64,000 bases of DNA from positions 412,001 through 476,000 of the forward strand of contig JAEMWC010000038.1 of assembly GCA_016490735.1 (NCBI GenBank). Reading direction: 5' to 3'. How positions within the stretch are numbered: position 1 is the stretch's first letter; every line of letters starts with the position of its first letter. The DNA is from Pachyseris speciosa. Lineage: Eukaryota; Cnidaria; Anthozoa; Scleractinia; Pachyseridae. Positions 54,582-64,000 of the stretch are shown here, piece after piece. Under the pieces are notes generated by a model that ran no database searches, was not told the DNA's origin, and saw only the letters and a list, made by a program, of their open reading frames with translations. The translations under genes were made by a program, and so were the position numbers.

Positions 54582-54784
54582 TTAAGAAAAATTGACCTTT
54601 TGTATTATGTTTCGTATATCGAGATAAGAGTCTTCCGAGGTCAGAATATCGAAAAGTGCTCTTTTAATTTTTCTTTTAAAGTCATATTTTGAAAGATTTC
54701 TTAATGTAAGAGGCATCTCGTTCCAAATTGTTGTTCCAATTCTAGAAAACGAGTTTAGTTGAACAGAGAGTCTAGATACCCGAT
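54582..54784 (-). pseudogene. 5'-truncated LINE: C-terminal end of ORF2
   Basis: Open minus-strand frame reading NSFSRIGTTIWNEMPLTLRN and Y-D-F-K-R-K-I-K, ending TAA at 54584-54582. R-x-G-x-x-x-WNxxP..LR is typical of the last residues of CR1/jockey-clade reverse transcriptase ORFs. The fragment begins abruptly near 54784, the usual result of incomplete target-primed reverse transcription. Confidence 0.6.
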
Positions 54785-55396
54785 TGTAGCAGCATCATTC
54801 TACTGTTTTGTGGCTTAATTGAAGCTACAGTACATTGTCTACTCAGTACCTTTACCACTGAGACTTACTGGCACTTACAGTGTCAATGATACTTCTGAAC
54901 TTGTCAGTGGAAGTTCATTCAATGATACTTTTGAACTTGTAAGAGTTTATTACATTGTTGCAGGTAGTTTCATTTACATGTCTAGCTTACCAACCGTTTG
55001 CAAGGCATACAACTTTACATTATTAGCCATGTCTCACTGTGTCAATTTAAGCATGATGGTGTCACATTTGCACACTACAGTGTGTATAGTCATGTATGTT
55101 TTTGTTTTAGACTTTGTGGGTTTGAAGATAATTGTTTACAGTGCACCTAAATATTTATCACATCATGACTGGTCAAATACATGTAGTTAGACTAATTTTC
55201 CCTAATACATGTATTTATGACAGGCATCTTGTTCATACTCAGTTCGAGTTGAAATGGAAATTTTGTTAGGCTGGCCGGAACCTTCAAAGTCGATCATCAA
55301 CTGTACTGTACTGAAGGAACACTAAACAGACTTTTGATTGAGATGAAAACGTAATGTAGAACTTTTAAAGAATATGCTACATGTGTATATGTGCAT

Positions 55397-55428
55397 GTAT
55401 TAATTAATTAATTAATTAATTAATTAAA
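55397..55428. repeat. (AATT)n microsatellite
   Basis: About eight TTAA units without interruption. Confidence 0.9.
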
Positions 55429-55454
55429 GCTAGCATAATTATTACTTGCTGGGG

Positions 55455-55580
55455 AGCAGGGAATTGGCATAATGGTGAGAGCACTCACCTCCCACCAATT
55501 ATGTGGCTTGGGTAAGAATCCTGCATGAGCTGAGTTTGTGTTGGTTGTGCGACCCTGCGCAATGAATTTTCTCCAGGTAC
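55455..55580 (+). repeat. tRNA-derived SINE
   Basis: TGGCATAATGGTGAGAGC (A box) and GGGTAAGAATCC (degenerate B box) are spaced as in a tRNA-derived SINE head, with TGAGTTTGTGTTGG and TTCTCCAGGTAC in the tail. The body is diverged. The stretch 55580-56430 has no gene seen. Confidence 0.55.
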
Positions 55581-56430
55581 ATACAGCTTATTTGAACTGA
55601 CTGTAGGCTGTGCTCCAAAAGCCTTGTATATGCTTTCAGTTCGACCTTGTTTTTTTTTTTTTTTTGTACTTTGCAAGGACAAGTAGCAGGACAGTTTAAT
55701 TGTTGTTGTTGTTGTTTAATTATTATTATTATTGATTATTATTTTTTTTGAATTTTACATGTCAGCTTGGTTGTAATTGCTGTTGACTGCCATTTTTGTT
55801 CCAAGTAACTGATGTAGTGTCTCCATCCACAGAGATCAACAGCAGTCTAAGATTCAACAGTTATGAACTTGCATGGACTCAGTAATAACATTTTGTGTTG
55901 AAAAAGTTGTAAACATTAAATATTTCATTACTGCATGTGGATCAAATTACTAGTCACCAGGAGACAAACACAATCATCTTCCATTCAACATTTTTATCAA
56001 AATTCTACTTTAAAGACTGCTAAACTGGTGCTACTGAATTGTATATTTTGGAAAAAAAGAATGAGATCGAGCGCCTCTATCCGGTAGTTCACATTTTTAA
56101 AGTATATATGGAGTAGTTAATACAAGTGCCATGACTTTTATTTTGGCCAATGAGATAAGTAGCTTAAACACATCTAGAAAATCAGTAACAAAACTACAAG
56201 GATGACAGTTGAGTTGAGGGTTGACTTGAAGTTTATTTATCACCCATTTTGTTTTTATTTCCTCTGAAAAAAAATAAAAATATATATTAATTATTTTCAA
56301 TATTTTTGCTTGTAGCAGTTACCCTTTCAAAGAATGAGAATGGACTTTTTCTTTGTATGCTCCTTTGTGTGGAAGTTTGAATCAATTTTTTTTTCCGCAA
56401 AGCATTCACTTGATAAACTATTTTACTAGA

Positions 56431-56745
56431 GGGTTGAAATTTTGCAGGGTTGATGTGCTGCCAGAACTACACATTATGACCTCTACCTTCCCAAATGAGA
56501 AATGCCTTATTTATTGCTCCAGAGTCTAACTTACTTTCTTATACTTGTGCTGTCTAATGTCCATATTTGCTCCCACTCACTGAATGAACATCAAGAGCAA
56601 ATAGCAATTCTTGGGGAGGGAAACTCTTATTTTATCGTTTGAAAAGGTAGTGGTCTGATAACGAGTATGTTGTTATGGTGACATCATCACCCCTATCACA
56701 ATGTGTAGTTCTGGTAGCACATCAACCCTGCAAAATTTCAACCCT
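56431..56745. mobile_element. MITE, 315 bp
   Basis: Terminal inverted repeats of 48 bp (56431-56478 and 56698-56745) read GGGTTGAAATTTTGCAGGGT and its complement with few changes. No coding. The stretch 56750-57700 has no supported gene. Confidence 0.75.
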
Positions 56746-57712
56746 GTAGACTTAGTATTTGCAGAGATATTCCATATTTTGTGATTTTACTCCATTTTGT
56801 GTCCACCTTGTGACGTCACAAGTCCTCTAATTTGCATAAATCAAAATCTTGAATCAAACTCGACAGCCAAGAGTGCTATCACAATAAACTAAACGCCGTT
56901 CTTCATCATTTTGAAAGTTCTTTCGAACAAGCTAATGAAAAATTTCGCTTCATATGCACTTTAAGTTGAGTTTTCATGATTTGCCAATTTTCTGGTTTAT
57001 AAATTGAGAAATAGCGAAACTGGCGAAACAACAGTAATGGTGATTCAAATAAAACATGTATACTTTTAGTGAAACTGATGTGATGCATTCTGCTTTATCA
57101 GTCAATAAAGTAGATGTAGATGTGCACCAGTTTGTGCTTGTTTTGAATGTGTAACCAGACATCACTATTGCATTGTTCTATTAAAACGTACAGAATTATT
57201 CAGACGAAACAAAAAAACTACGACCTTCGGGAGAAACAAAAACTGCTATCAGCCATCGCTGTTAACTCCTTTCTCCATTCACTAAAATACAAAATTGGAC
57301 AAAGGTTACTTACCTGCAGGATTATTGTGATGCTCTATAATGCATACCACCAGGGATTCAGATTGAATTTTTTTCCATGGCTAGTCGCGAGGCCTTCCAA
57401 GGGGTGGTCTGGTGTCGCTTTGTCGCTCGATTACGACTCTGTCGCTTGTTTCATTAGGGAAAAATGTTGCTATCGCAAAGAAAACAAAGGAGAATGGACA
57501 GTGAATTGTCGCTGTCGCAATCGCAGTCGCATAGCCAAGTTCAGCGCACGTCCTTAATAGAAGAGGAGAAAACATTAAATGGGGAAATGGATACTATGGT
57601 TTATCAGGAATAATTGCTTTAAGAGTTATTGACATCTTGCTATTGTTTCAAAGCCCTGGGAGATTCAAATTTTATTTTAAACTTTTGATCATAAAGCCTG
57701 GGTGTTTTTAAG

Positions 57713-58159
57713 CAGGGGCACCCAACGACAAGTTTCTGGAGATATCTGTTCGGTGGAAGGTAATTCGCCTTGGGCTTTCGGCGTCGATTAAAGAGTACAC
57801 TCGGATTTTCGTAACTAAAACGTGGCCTAAAACATTCGAAATTGGGAAATCATAGCCCCTGAGGTTTTTGGAAAGGCCGCAATTGCTGTTTTTGGCAGTC
57901 AAAAACGTCAGCTAACATTTTCGGAAAGAAAATAATTCCCTAGAAAGTTCGTGGAAAGGTCATTTCAGCTTGCATTTTCTCAAAGGAAGATTTTATTCCC
58001 TAACATTTTCGGGCAATTAAAATTTCAGCTAGGGAATCCGAACAGATAAACTTCTTCTAGCTTATAAAAACATCGCTTTAATCAGACTTCAAACACCATA
58101 AGGCACTTAAAAGTTCCTCTCTACAGCTTTTGGTTGATTTGGCTGGTTGGGTGCCCCTG
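57713..58159 (-). mobile_element. hAT-like MITE copy 2 (447 bp, inverted)
   Basis: Same ends as copy 1 (CAGGGGCACCCAACG both ways). TTTAAG occurs at both borders (57707-57712 and 58160-58165). The interior is the reverse complement of 52590-53027 with some changes. The two copies could pair across a 4.7-kb interval. Confidence 0.85.
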
Positions 58160-58261
58160 TTTAAGTTTGGTGTAGGCTTTTGTACATTATGCTTTTGTTT
58201 CCCTACTAAAATGCTTCACCTTAATGCTCCAATTTTCCCACTAAAAGGCTCGGATAAGTAA

Positions 58262-58400
58262 TGGTAATTAGGACTGAGTGGAGTCCAATTCGGTCTGTAA
58301 TCATACGAGTGATAACAAAATCGCGGGAGTCCGATTTGTTTATCACGAGTATTTGGACGACACGAAGTCTTATTACCAGTTAATCATAAAAATTACAATT
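58262..58400. mobile_element. Diverged palindromic MITE (family of 6902-7050)
   Basis: GACTGAGTGGAGTCCAATTC and GACGACACGAAGTCTTATTA form imperfect arms in the same layout as the element at 6902-7050. Confidence 0.5.
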
Positions 58401-58779
58401 TCCGAGAAAAGAAGAAGAGCCCTACAGACTGATTCAAATTCAGTCGTAATTCAATTACTTGGGCTTTGAACTGATCCTACTGTATTCGCACATGTAACAA
58501 AGATTGGAGATGGTAAATCTGTGACTTTGCGACGCAGTTTCAGTTTAGTTTGTTCTTTTTTGCACTATTTACAAACATATCTACATTAAAATACATAGCA
58601 TGGGTAGAGAGACAAGTCATGAAATTAAATTACAGAGGTGATGAAAAGCAAATGTGCGCAGTGACCAAAGTAGCTTAAGCTTTTCGTGTTGGTCACGGTG
58701 AGTCCACAGTTTTTTCTCTGCGAACCCGACGCAATCGCTTATGATCGCTTAAGAAGTCAAGACACCGAGACGGCTTCGC

Positions 58780-59700
58780 GCAGAATTTCGATTAGCATGC
58801 CTGCAGACATCTCCTATTTCCTTTGTTGCACGCGGAAACGGGACGTTTGCGAAACAGCGTCGCTAATCGTGTTCCAGTATCCTGCTGTTCGGTTTTAAAT
58901 TTCGCATAAATAATGAAGCATTATCCACCGCTATGGCTATCTTATCATTGTACGCCGACACGACATTTTCTCGGCAAGCTTTCCAGCTCTTCAGTCAGCG
59001 TGTTCGGTTTAGTCGGGCTCAGCCACTGAACCTTGACTTGCACTACAGTCATACAGTCTTCAGCTACTCCGCACTTATTGATTGTAAGCCTAACAGGAGA
59101 ATTGAGAATTACGTGTGTAGAATGCGTGGGGTCCAAGACCTTGACGAGTGTTGAATATTGCATTAGCGGGAAGCCATGATCGTTCAGCGAAAAAGAAACC
59201 AATTCGTCTAAGAGATTCGTCTCTCAGGAGATGTCTATGCTACTGCTCTGAACATTTGCGACGGTAATCTTCGAGTATCTTCTCGGCGATTTTTTGACGC
59301 TGGATAAACATTGAACTGAAAAGAAAAAATTTCTTCGCACACATTAAACGCGCTGTGGCCTTGCACAAGATTCTTGTCGCCCAACATTTCGATGGCTGAT
59401 AAATACAGTAAACATGACAGTGTTTTGATCCGTTTTCAATGGAAAACCCCGCTAGATTTGAGCGGCATCATGTATGCATACATTATGATATCTACTTTAT
59501 AATGAGATAAAAAACAAACAGAATTCCCTCGAACAATGACCACTATCTAGCTACCAATCACAGTTCTTTCCCAAGACCCTAGGAAAACAGCAGGATACTG
59601 GAACACGATTAGCGACGCTGTTTCGCAGACGTCCCTTTTCCGCGTTGCAACAAAGGAAATAGTAGACGTCTGCACGCAAGCTAATTAGATTTCGATACAA
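58780..59700. repeat. Long inverted repeat (about 110-bp arms)
   Basis: 58780-58888 and 59588-59700 are reverse complements with scattered changes; shared words include GCGTCGCTAATCGTGTTCCA and CCTATTTCCTTTGTTG. The 700-bp centre has no recognised domain. It may be a DNA transposon derivative. Confidence 0.6.
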
Positions 59701-61239
59701 GCTGCGAGATCCGTAAAATTTGTCAAATTTTTTTTGCGAGACACCTTTCAACGCAGCTGATACCTGAAAGCGCCTTTAACCAACCAAATTTTTGGAAAAA
59801 ACTACCGTGATGAAGTAAAGTTTTCTATCCATCCATCCATCCACCCACCCGTCCACCCACCCATCCGTCCGTCCGTCCGTCCGTCCATCCATCCATCCAT
59901 GCCTTGGGCTTTGATAAAGGAAAAGTATGACAGAACTGTTTTATAACTTAGCAGAAAAAACCGTTATCTTTCAAAGGCTTATAACTGTTCAGCTTACGGA
60001 ATCCCCTCTGAAGCTCTGCTATCAGTAAACCACGATTTAGAGGATAATATATAATCCAGGAAAATTGTCTTGGGACACTTTTGATAAATGCGCACACAGA
60101 ATACACCTTTGTCTAAATATGGTCATATGCAATTGCCCATAATAAGTTTCTTCGTATTTGTACCCCCCCCCCCCTTCCTCTTCCCCTCCCTGCTCCTTAC
60201 ATTTTAGGAGGGTTTGGGAAAAGTGGGGTTAGTGACCACATCTATTCCTTAGCGTGACTGTTTTGCGCAAGTGTCCAAAAAGTCTGGCTTATGATGATTG
60301 ACCGAATTCATATTTTTCTTATTTCCCTCAAAAAGAAACATTTCCGGCGCTTTTTTGTAGAACAACTGATTGGCGTGAAATGGTTTGAGACTATTCTAGG
60401 CCTGAACAAATTACTTTGTCGCTGCGTTTCCCATCTTAAGTTTCGCTTTGGAGTACAAATCTGTGTCGATTTAAGAAGTGGCTTTTTTTCCTTACTGTTT
60501 ATATCTAGAATTAAGGCACCCTATTTAGGTGGTGGGATATTAGAGACAAAATACCAGTTTTCCGCATAAACTTTCGTTTCCTTTTCGTTCTCCGTTTTGG
60601 TCACCAGAGAGGCTTTAAAAAATGATTTGAGGCAGCGTCACCGATTGTGTTATTACTTAAAATTCAGTAGACAACAACCATTGTTTACTTGACCACGTTT
60701 CTCGCCAACATTTCCCATTACCGGTATCGCGAGGTCACGGGTTCATTTTCTGTTGCATAAGACCACCTTAAATTGCGATTTTTTTGTTGTGTGGACTTCT
60801 TCAGGGTGACAAAAACCACAACAAGACAAGAAAAGCAGGACTAGCTTACATTTCCCGTTAATTTCAACCTAATTGCTGTTCAGTTGTTAGCCGGTGCCCT
60901 GTTAGTGTACATCATGAGCCAATAGCTATCTTTCTTGATACTATATTTCAGGTCGTGTATAATTAAATAAAACGGCAATAGCATTGCACATAAAAGAGCA
61001 ACAATCCTATGAGATTCAGAGTTATCATCCGCTGCCAACTAAGATGGATATAGCGCGTATCGTATACTATATTCCTTGTTTAGTAAACTCAGCAACGGGA
61101 ACTAGAAGTACGATTAATAACAATTGTCTGGCTAACACACAGGCAGCCATTTAATAAAGACTGTGAAATTGCCAATAATTTATCACCGTGCCATCAAACA
61201 CAGAAAGTTAAAGCTGATTTATTATTTTTTCGTTTGTAG

Positions 61240-61311
61240 GAACTTGACCGCCAACCAGCTAAAGGAACTGCCAAAAGGTGTTTTTGATAACAATACAAGG
61301 CTGGGACTCCT
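61240..61311 (+). CDS. Leucine-rich-repeat exon 3 (72 nt) of a host gene
   Basis: A 72-nt exon with a TTTGTAG acceptor and a GTAAGTG donor, phase 2 on both sides. It reads NLTANQLKELPKGVFDNNT and ends with a Leu-rich LGLL, almost the same as the exon at 4266. It is the duplicated partner of that exon. Whether it is the next repeat in the same transcript or part of a neighbouring gene copy cannot be told here. Confidence 0.8.
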
Positions 61312-63012
61312 GTAAGTGCGTCTCCTGTTAACGCCTCCAAAGAGATAAGGACTGTATGAGACTGAACTCGAGGAAATGCATGAAGGCGGCATTGGACATA
61401 TTGGGACATTTGATAAATTTGTTTAGCAACAAGTATTTAGCCGTCTCTCGTGAAAATTTCCGGCTGGTTATTAACTGATTTCGAGTCTCACGATTTATAA
61501 ATTCGTTTATTAAATGTTATGAGTTGTCATACCATGAATTTTAGATGCTAGTCATGATGACTTATTGGTAATGAATTATTCCAATTTTTTGACAAGTCAT
61601 TAGGTTTTGTTCATAATCTTCAAATACCGTACTTCCTCGAGTAAGTGCCCACGCTCTAATAAGCACCCTCCCCCGAATAAGCGCTCTACTCCCTCGGCCA
61701 AAATGATCAGGGAGCCTTAGCAGCGACCACGGCGATGGCAACGAAAACGCTCCCTAATAAGTAAGCGCTTCTCTCGAATAAGCGCCTCCTCCCCTCCCCG
61801 TTCCTTTCTTGGATGGTAGGGATATACAAGGAAAACCTGTTCCTATTTTCACTTTATTTATAATCGTTTAAGCTTCAACTACACCGCCATCAGTACATGT
61901 AGGAAAACAGTTCATTTTCCGTGTAGGCGCTTCCAGTCATTTCCACATCAATGTGCTTTCAGAGTTCTTTTATGTGCAAAATTCAAAAAGTTACAGTTCG
62001 TTAAAAGAAAAACTTACTAAGCCCCCACCCTAGATTAAGTGCCCTTAGAATACCCCCCTCCTGTTTAGCCGAAATTTTAAATAACAGCCCGTGCGCTTAT
62101 TTGAGGAAATGCGGTAAATTAGCAGCTGCAGCCGATGTTTCCGTACATACACTGATCTAAGACCCTTTTCCCATACGGCATAATTATGTTATCGCTTTTT
62201 GCTATTTTCTCCTTCTCTCCGTATTCGTCACTTAGTTTTGGGTCAAGAGATATATCTTGTTTTTCTTCGCGTTTTGGTATTTTCTACTTCTCTCCGTATT
62301 AGTGAAGAGCAAGTTAGGTTTGGGTCAAGAGATATATCTTGTTTTCCTTCGTTTTAGGTTTGCCGATATTGTTCATATAGATTCGTCACATACCTAAAAA
62401 AAACACAACAACAGCAACAACAATAACAATCAAACAAACAAAAATGTGGCAGGACATCTTGGTTTTGTGTGTCACTCTTCCTTCCATTTCTCTGTTGTGC
62501 TAAGGAATCGTTCTAGAAATAATTTGTAATCCCATTCGAGAAAACACATCAGCATTCGGTGAATATTTACCGAGTTTACCTTCACGAGCCAGAACTTTAT
62601 GTCTGCATTTGAGTGAGCCAAAGGACAGCCTGTAATAAAATTAGTTACAAAACATATGTTAAACTGTAATACATCCTTTGAAAGGCTTTGCATGATTAGT
62701 CACTCTTGATAGAGAAAGTCAACATGGTGGGAAATTGCTACCATTTAGCAATGAAAGTAGCACTGCGCATCAAATCTCAGGCTCAGATCACAGGTCATTT
62801 GAATCCAGAATCTCACCAATATATATATTTATTATATGACTGGCTCTTTCAGAGGTCAAGATGAATCAATTCTCCTGCTGTGATTGGCTACCCGCGAGGT
62901 CAAGATGGAGCCATCTTGACCGCTCGGGATAGCCCGTTCGTCCCGCGTTTTACTATCTTTTAATTGCGTCCTTTGAGTCATATAATAAATCCTTTATTGA
63001 CCACGCTTGTTC

Positions 63013-63054
63013 GGTCAAGATAGCGGGATATTGGCCTCGTTCTTTTTTTGCGTG

Positions 63055-63087
<33 letters not shown>

Positions 63088-63129
63088 CACGCAAAAAAAG
63101 AACTTGGCCAATATCCCGCCATCTTGACC
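63013..63129. repeat. Near-perfect hairpin, 52-bp arms
   Basis: Arms 63013-63064 and 63078-63129 pair around a 13-nt loop (TCGACTTCGTCTC), with only a few changes. Confidence 0.9.
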
Positions 63130-63223
63130 TCACGCTTGGCCAATAACCCATATATATATATATAGGAAAACTATGTTTCCATTATTCCGTAGCACAGTGC
63201 TCGATACGTTCAAGTAGAGAAAA

Positions 63224-63294
63224 ATATTGAAAAATAGAAAAAAACTACTCTTTTTATCCCCCAAAAAGAGTAGTTTTTTTCTATTTTTCAATAT
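63224..63294. repeat. Perfect hairpin, 32-bp arms
   Basis: 63224-63255 and 63263-63294 are exact reverse complements with a 7-nt loop. Confidence 0.95.
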
Positions 63295-63379
63295 ATATAT
63301 ATAGAAACTGTAAACTGTGTCGAATGAAGATACTAAAAACAATGAAAAACGAAAGTCTTCTGTTACTTTACTTTTACGC

Positions 63380-63412
63380 TAAACGTTTCACCGCTGTTGC
63401 GGCTCTTCAGGC
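63380..63412 (-). ncRNA. Hammerhead-like core
   Basis: On the minus strand: CTGAAGA (63410-63404), a GCCGC-AACA-GCGGT hairpin, then GAAAC (63389-63385). All core positions and a strong stem II are present; stems I and III were not resolved. The stretch after 63605 shows no gene. Confidence 0.5.
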
Positions 63413-64000
63413 ATAGCAAAGAGTGTTTATTGACTTATTACGTCACAGATGTAATTGTAATTACAATTATAATGGCTATTGTAATTCTAAGCACGCGCGA
63501 GCAATTAGCATAATTTCAAATCATTAAGAACGGGTTTATACTATAAACATTCTGCAGACATTCAGTTTTGGAATAACCTCGGGCTAAGCCTAAAATAACA
63601 TGTCTAACAACACTACGCCAATTTGTTTGGAGGGGGGTAGGGGTTGGGAGTTTCACTTTCTGTCCTATGGCTTACAAGAACAACAGTTATTTAACAATTT
63701 TCCTGCGAAATCGCGCGGAATATCTTCTGATAATTAGCCGACGAGGCGATAGGCCGAGTTGGCTAAAATCAGGGGATATTCCACAAGATTGAGCAGGATA
63801 ATTGTTTTATTATTTAACACATTAATGACAAAGCACAATTAACAATTCTCTACATGTTTATTGCAAAAAAGCTGGAAAATCCGCTAGTTTTCTCCGCGAC
63901 ACAGAAAATTACGTATATCGCAGGATATCAGTTGAGTGCGCGCGACGAATATTGAGCGCGCTATGACCATATTTGGACATTGTTATAATGTGCTGAATAA

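Larger units (their letters stand above)
62821..63548. mobile_element. Insertion specific to copy B with stacked hairpins
   Basis: Absent from the matching place in copy A (6775-6785). Contains GTCAAGATGG..CCATCTTGAC words, a 52-bp-arm hairpin (63013-63129), a perfect 32-bp-arm hairpin (63224-63294) and a hammerhead-like core (63384-63410). Confidence 0.6.
59715..63605. repeat. Segmental duplication, copy B
   Basis: Direct copy of much of 1-6840. It lacks the 2.2-kb part of copy A and carries its own insert at about 62821-63548. It includes the LRR exon at 61240 and the AATAAGCGC-type element (61625-62115). Confidence 0.8.

Noticed and set aside
54819..55190. 123-codon frame with hydrophobic stretches
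   Set aside because: No splice context, homology signal or repeat support; treated as chance.
57147..57557. 136-codon frame ending in Cys/Arg repeats
   Set aside because: The tail derives from TCGC-rich low-complexity sequence and there is no family signal.

Overview
The window is animal nuclear DNA, most likely from a cnidarian such as a coral or sea anemone. It is AT-rich and almost free of long host reading frames. It is full of short inverted-repeat elements, tRNA-derived SINE-like units, Penelope-like and LINE remains, and microsatellites. Three 72-nt exons at 4266, 14390 and 61240 (+) each code for one leucine-rich repeat. All three have the same intron phase, so most of the window looks like introns of one host LRR gene or of tandem LRR gene copies. 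Species assignment is inference; nothing here names it.

The main content is a structurally complete Polinton/Maverick (adintovirus-type) endogenous DNA virus at 16559-35656 (19,098 bp). It starts with AG, carries 296-bp terminal inverted repeats that look identical base for base, and is flanked by a perfect 6-bp target duplication, ATCTAA. It lies between two LRR exons.

Polinton layout. On the left, reading inward, is a protein-primed DNA polymerase B (+). A leftward block (20745-28385) holds a Bro-N/nuclease-like protein, an RVE integrase with chromodomain, a parvovirus-like PLA2 protein, a small zinc-ribbon protein, two overlapping mini-ORFs, a degenerate copy of the adenain protease, the adenain protease, a pVI/pX-like core protein, the double-jelly-roll major capsid protein, an AT-hook basic protein, the penton and a coiled-coil virion protein. 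A rightward block (28422-34808) holds the packaging ATPase, a small acidic-tailed protein, two paralogous collagen-stalk fibres, an unknown protein and a membrane protein. On the right, reading inward, is a VLTF3-like zinc transcription factor (-). Together these cover replication, integration, virion assembly, maturation, packaging, attachment, membrane breach and late transcription.

Two regulatory patterns stand out. The polymerase and the VLTF3-like gene start inside the inverted repeats, behind three copies of a TCAAGGTCAC-plus-CACGTG unit, and share their first 25 codons. About ten other genes instead carry ATCTAA or a one-base variant at a nearly fixed 10-13 nt (usually 11) before the ATG. 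This suggests early and late gene classes, with the VLTF3-like protein a candidate late activator.

Several genes are broken, but every break I followed is a frame-shifting indel, often next to a homopolymer, and I found no in-frame nonsense codon. With identical terminal repeats this means either a very recent insertion or uncorrected assembly indels.

Host flanks. The first 6.8 kb and the segment 59715-63605 are direct copies of one another, each with an LRR exon. Other content: a decayed L1/Tx1-like LINE (11040-13610), a Penelope-like RT fragment (40622-41140) and Penelope-type tails with hammerhead-like cores, a 3' LINE tail (54582-54784, -), many MITEs (some with clear target duplications), large foldback hairpins and a telomere-like patch. 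Stretches not listed show no gene I can support.
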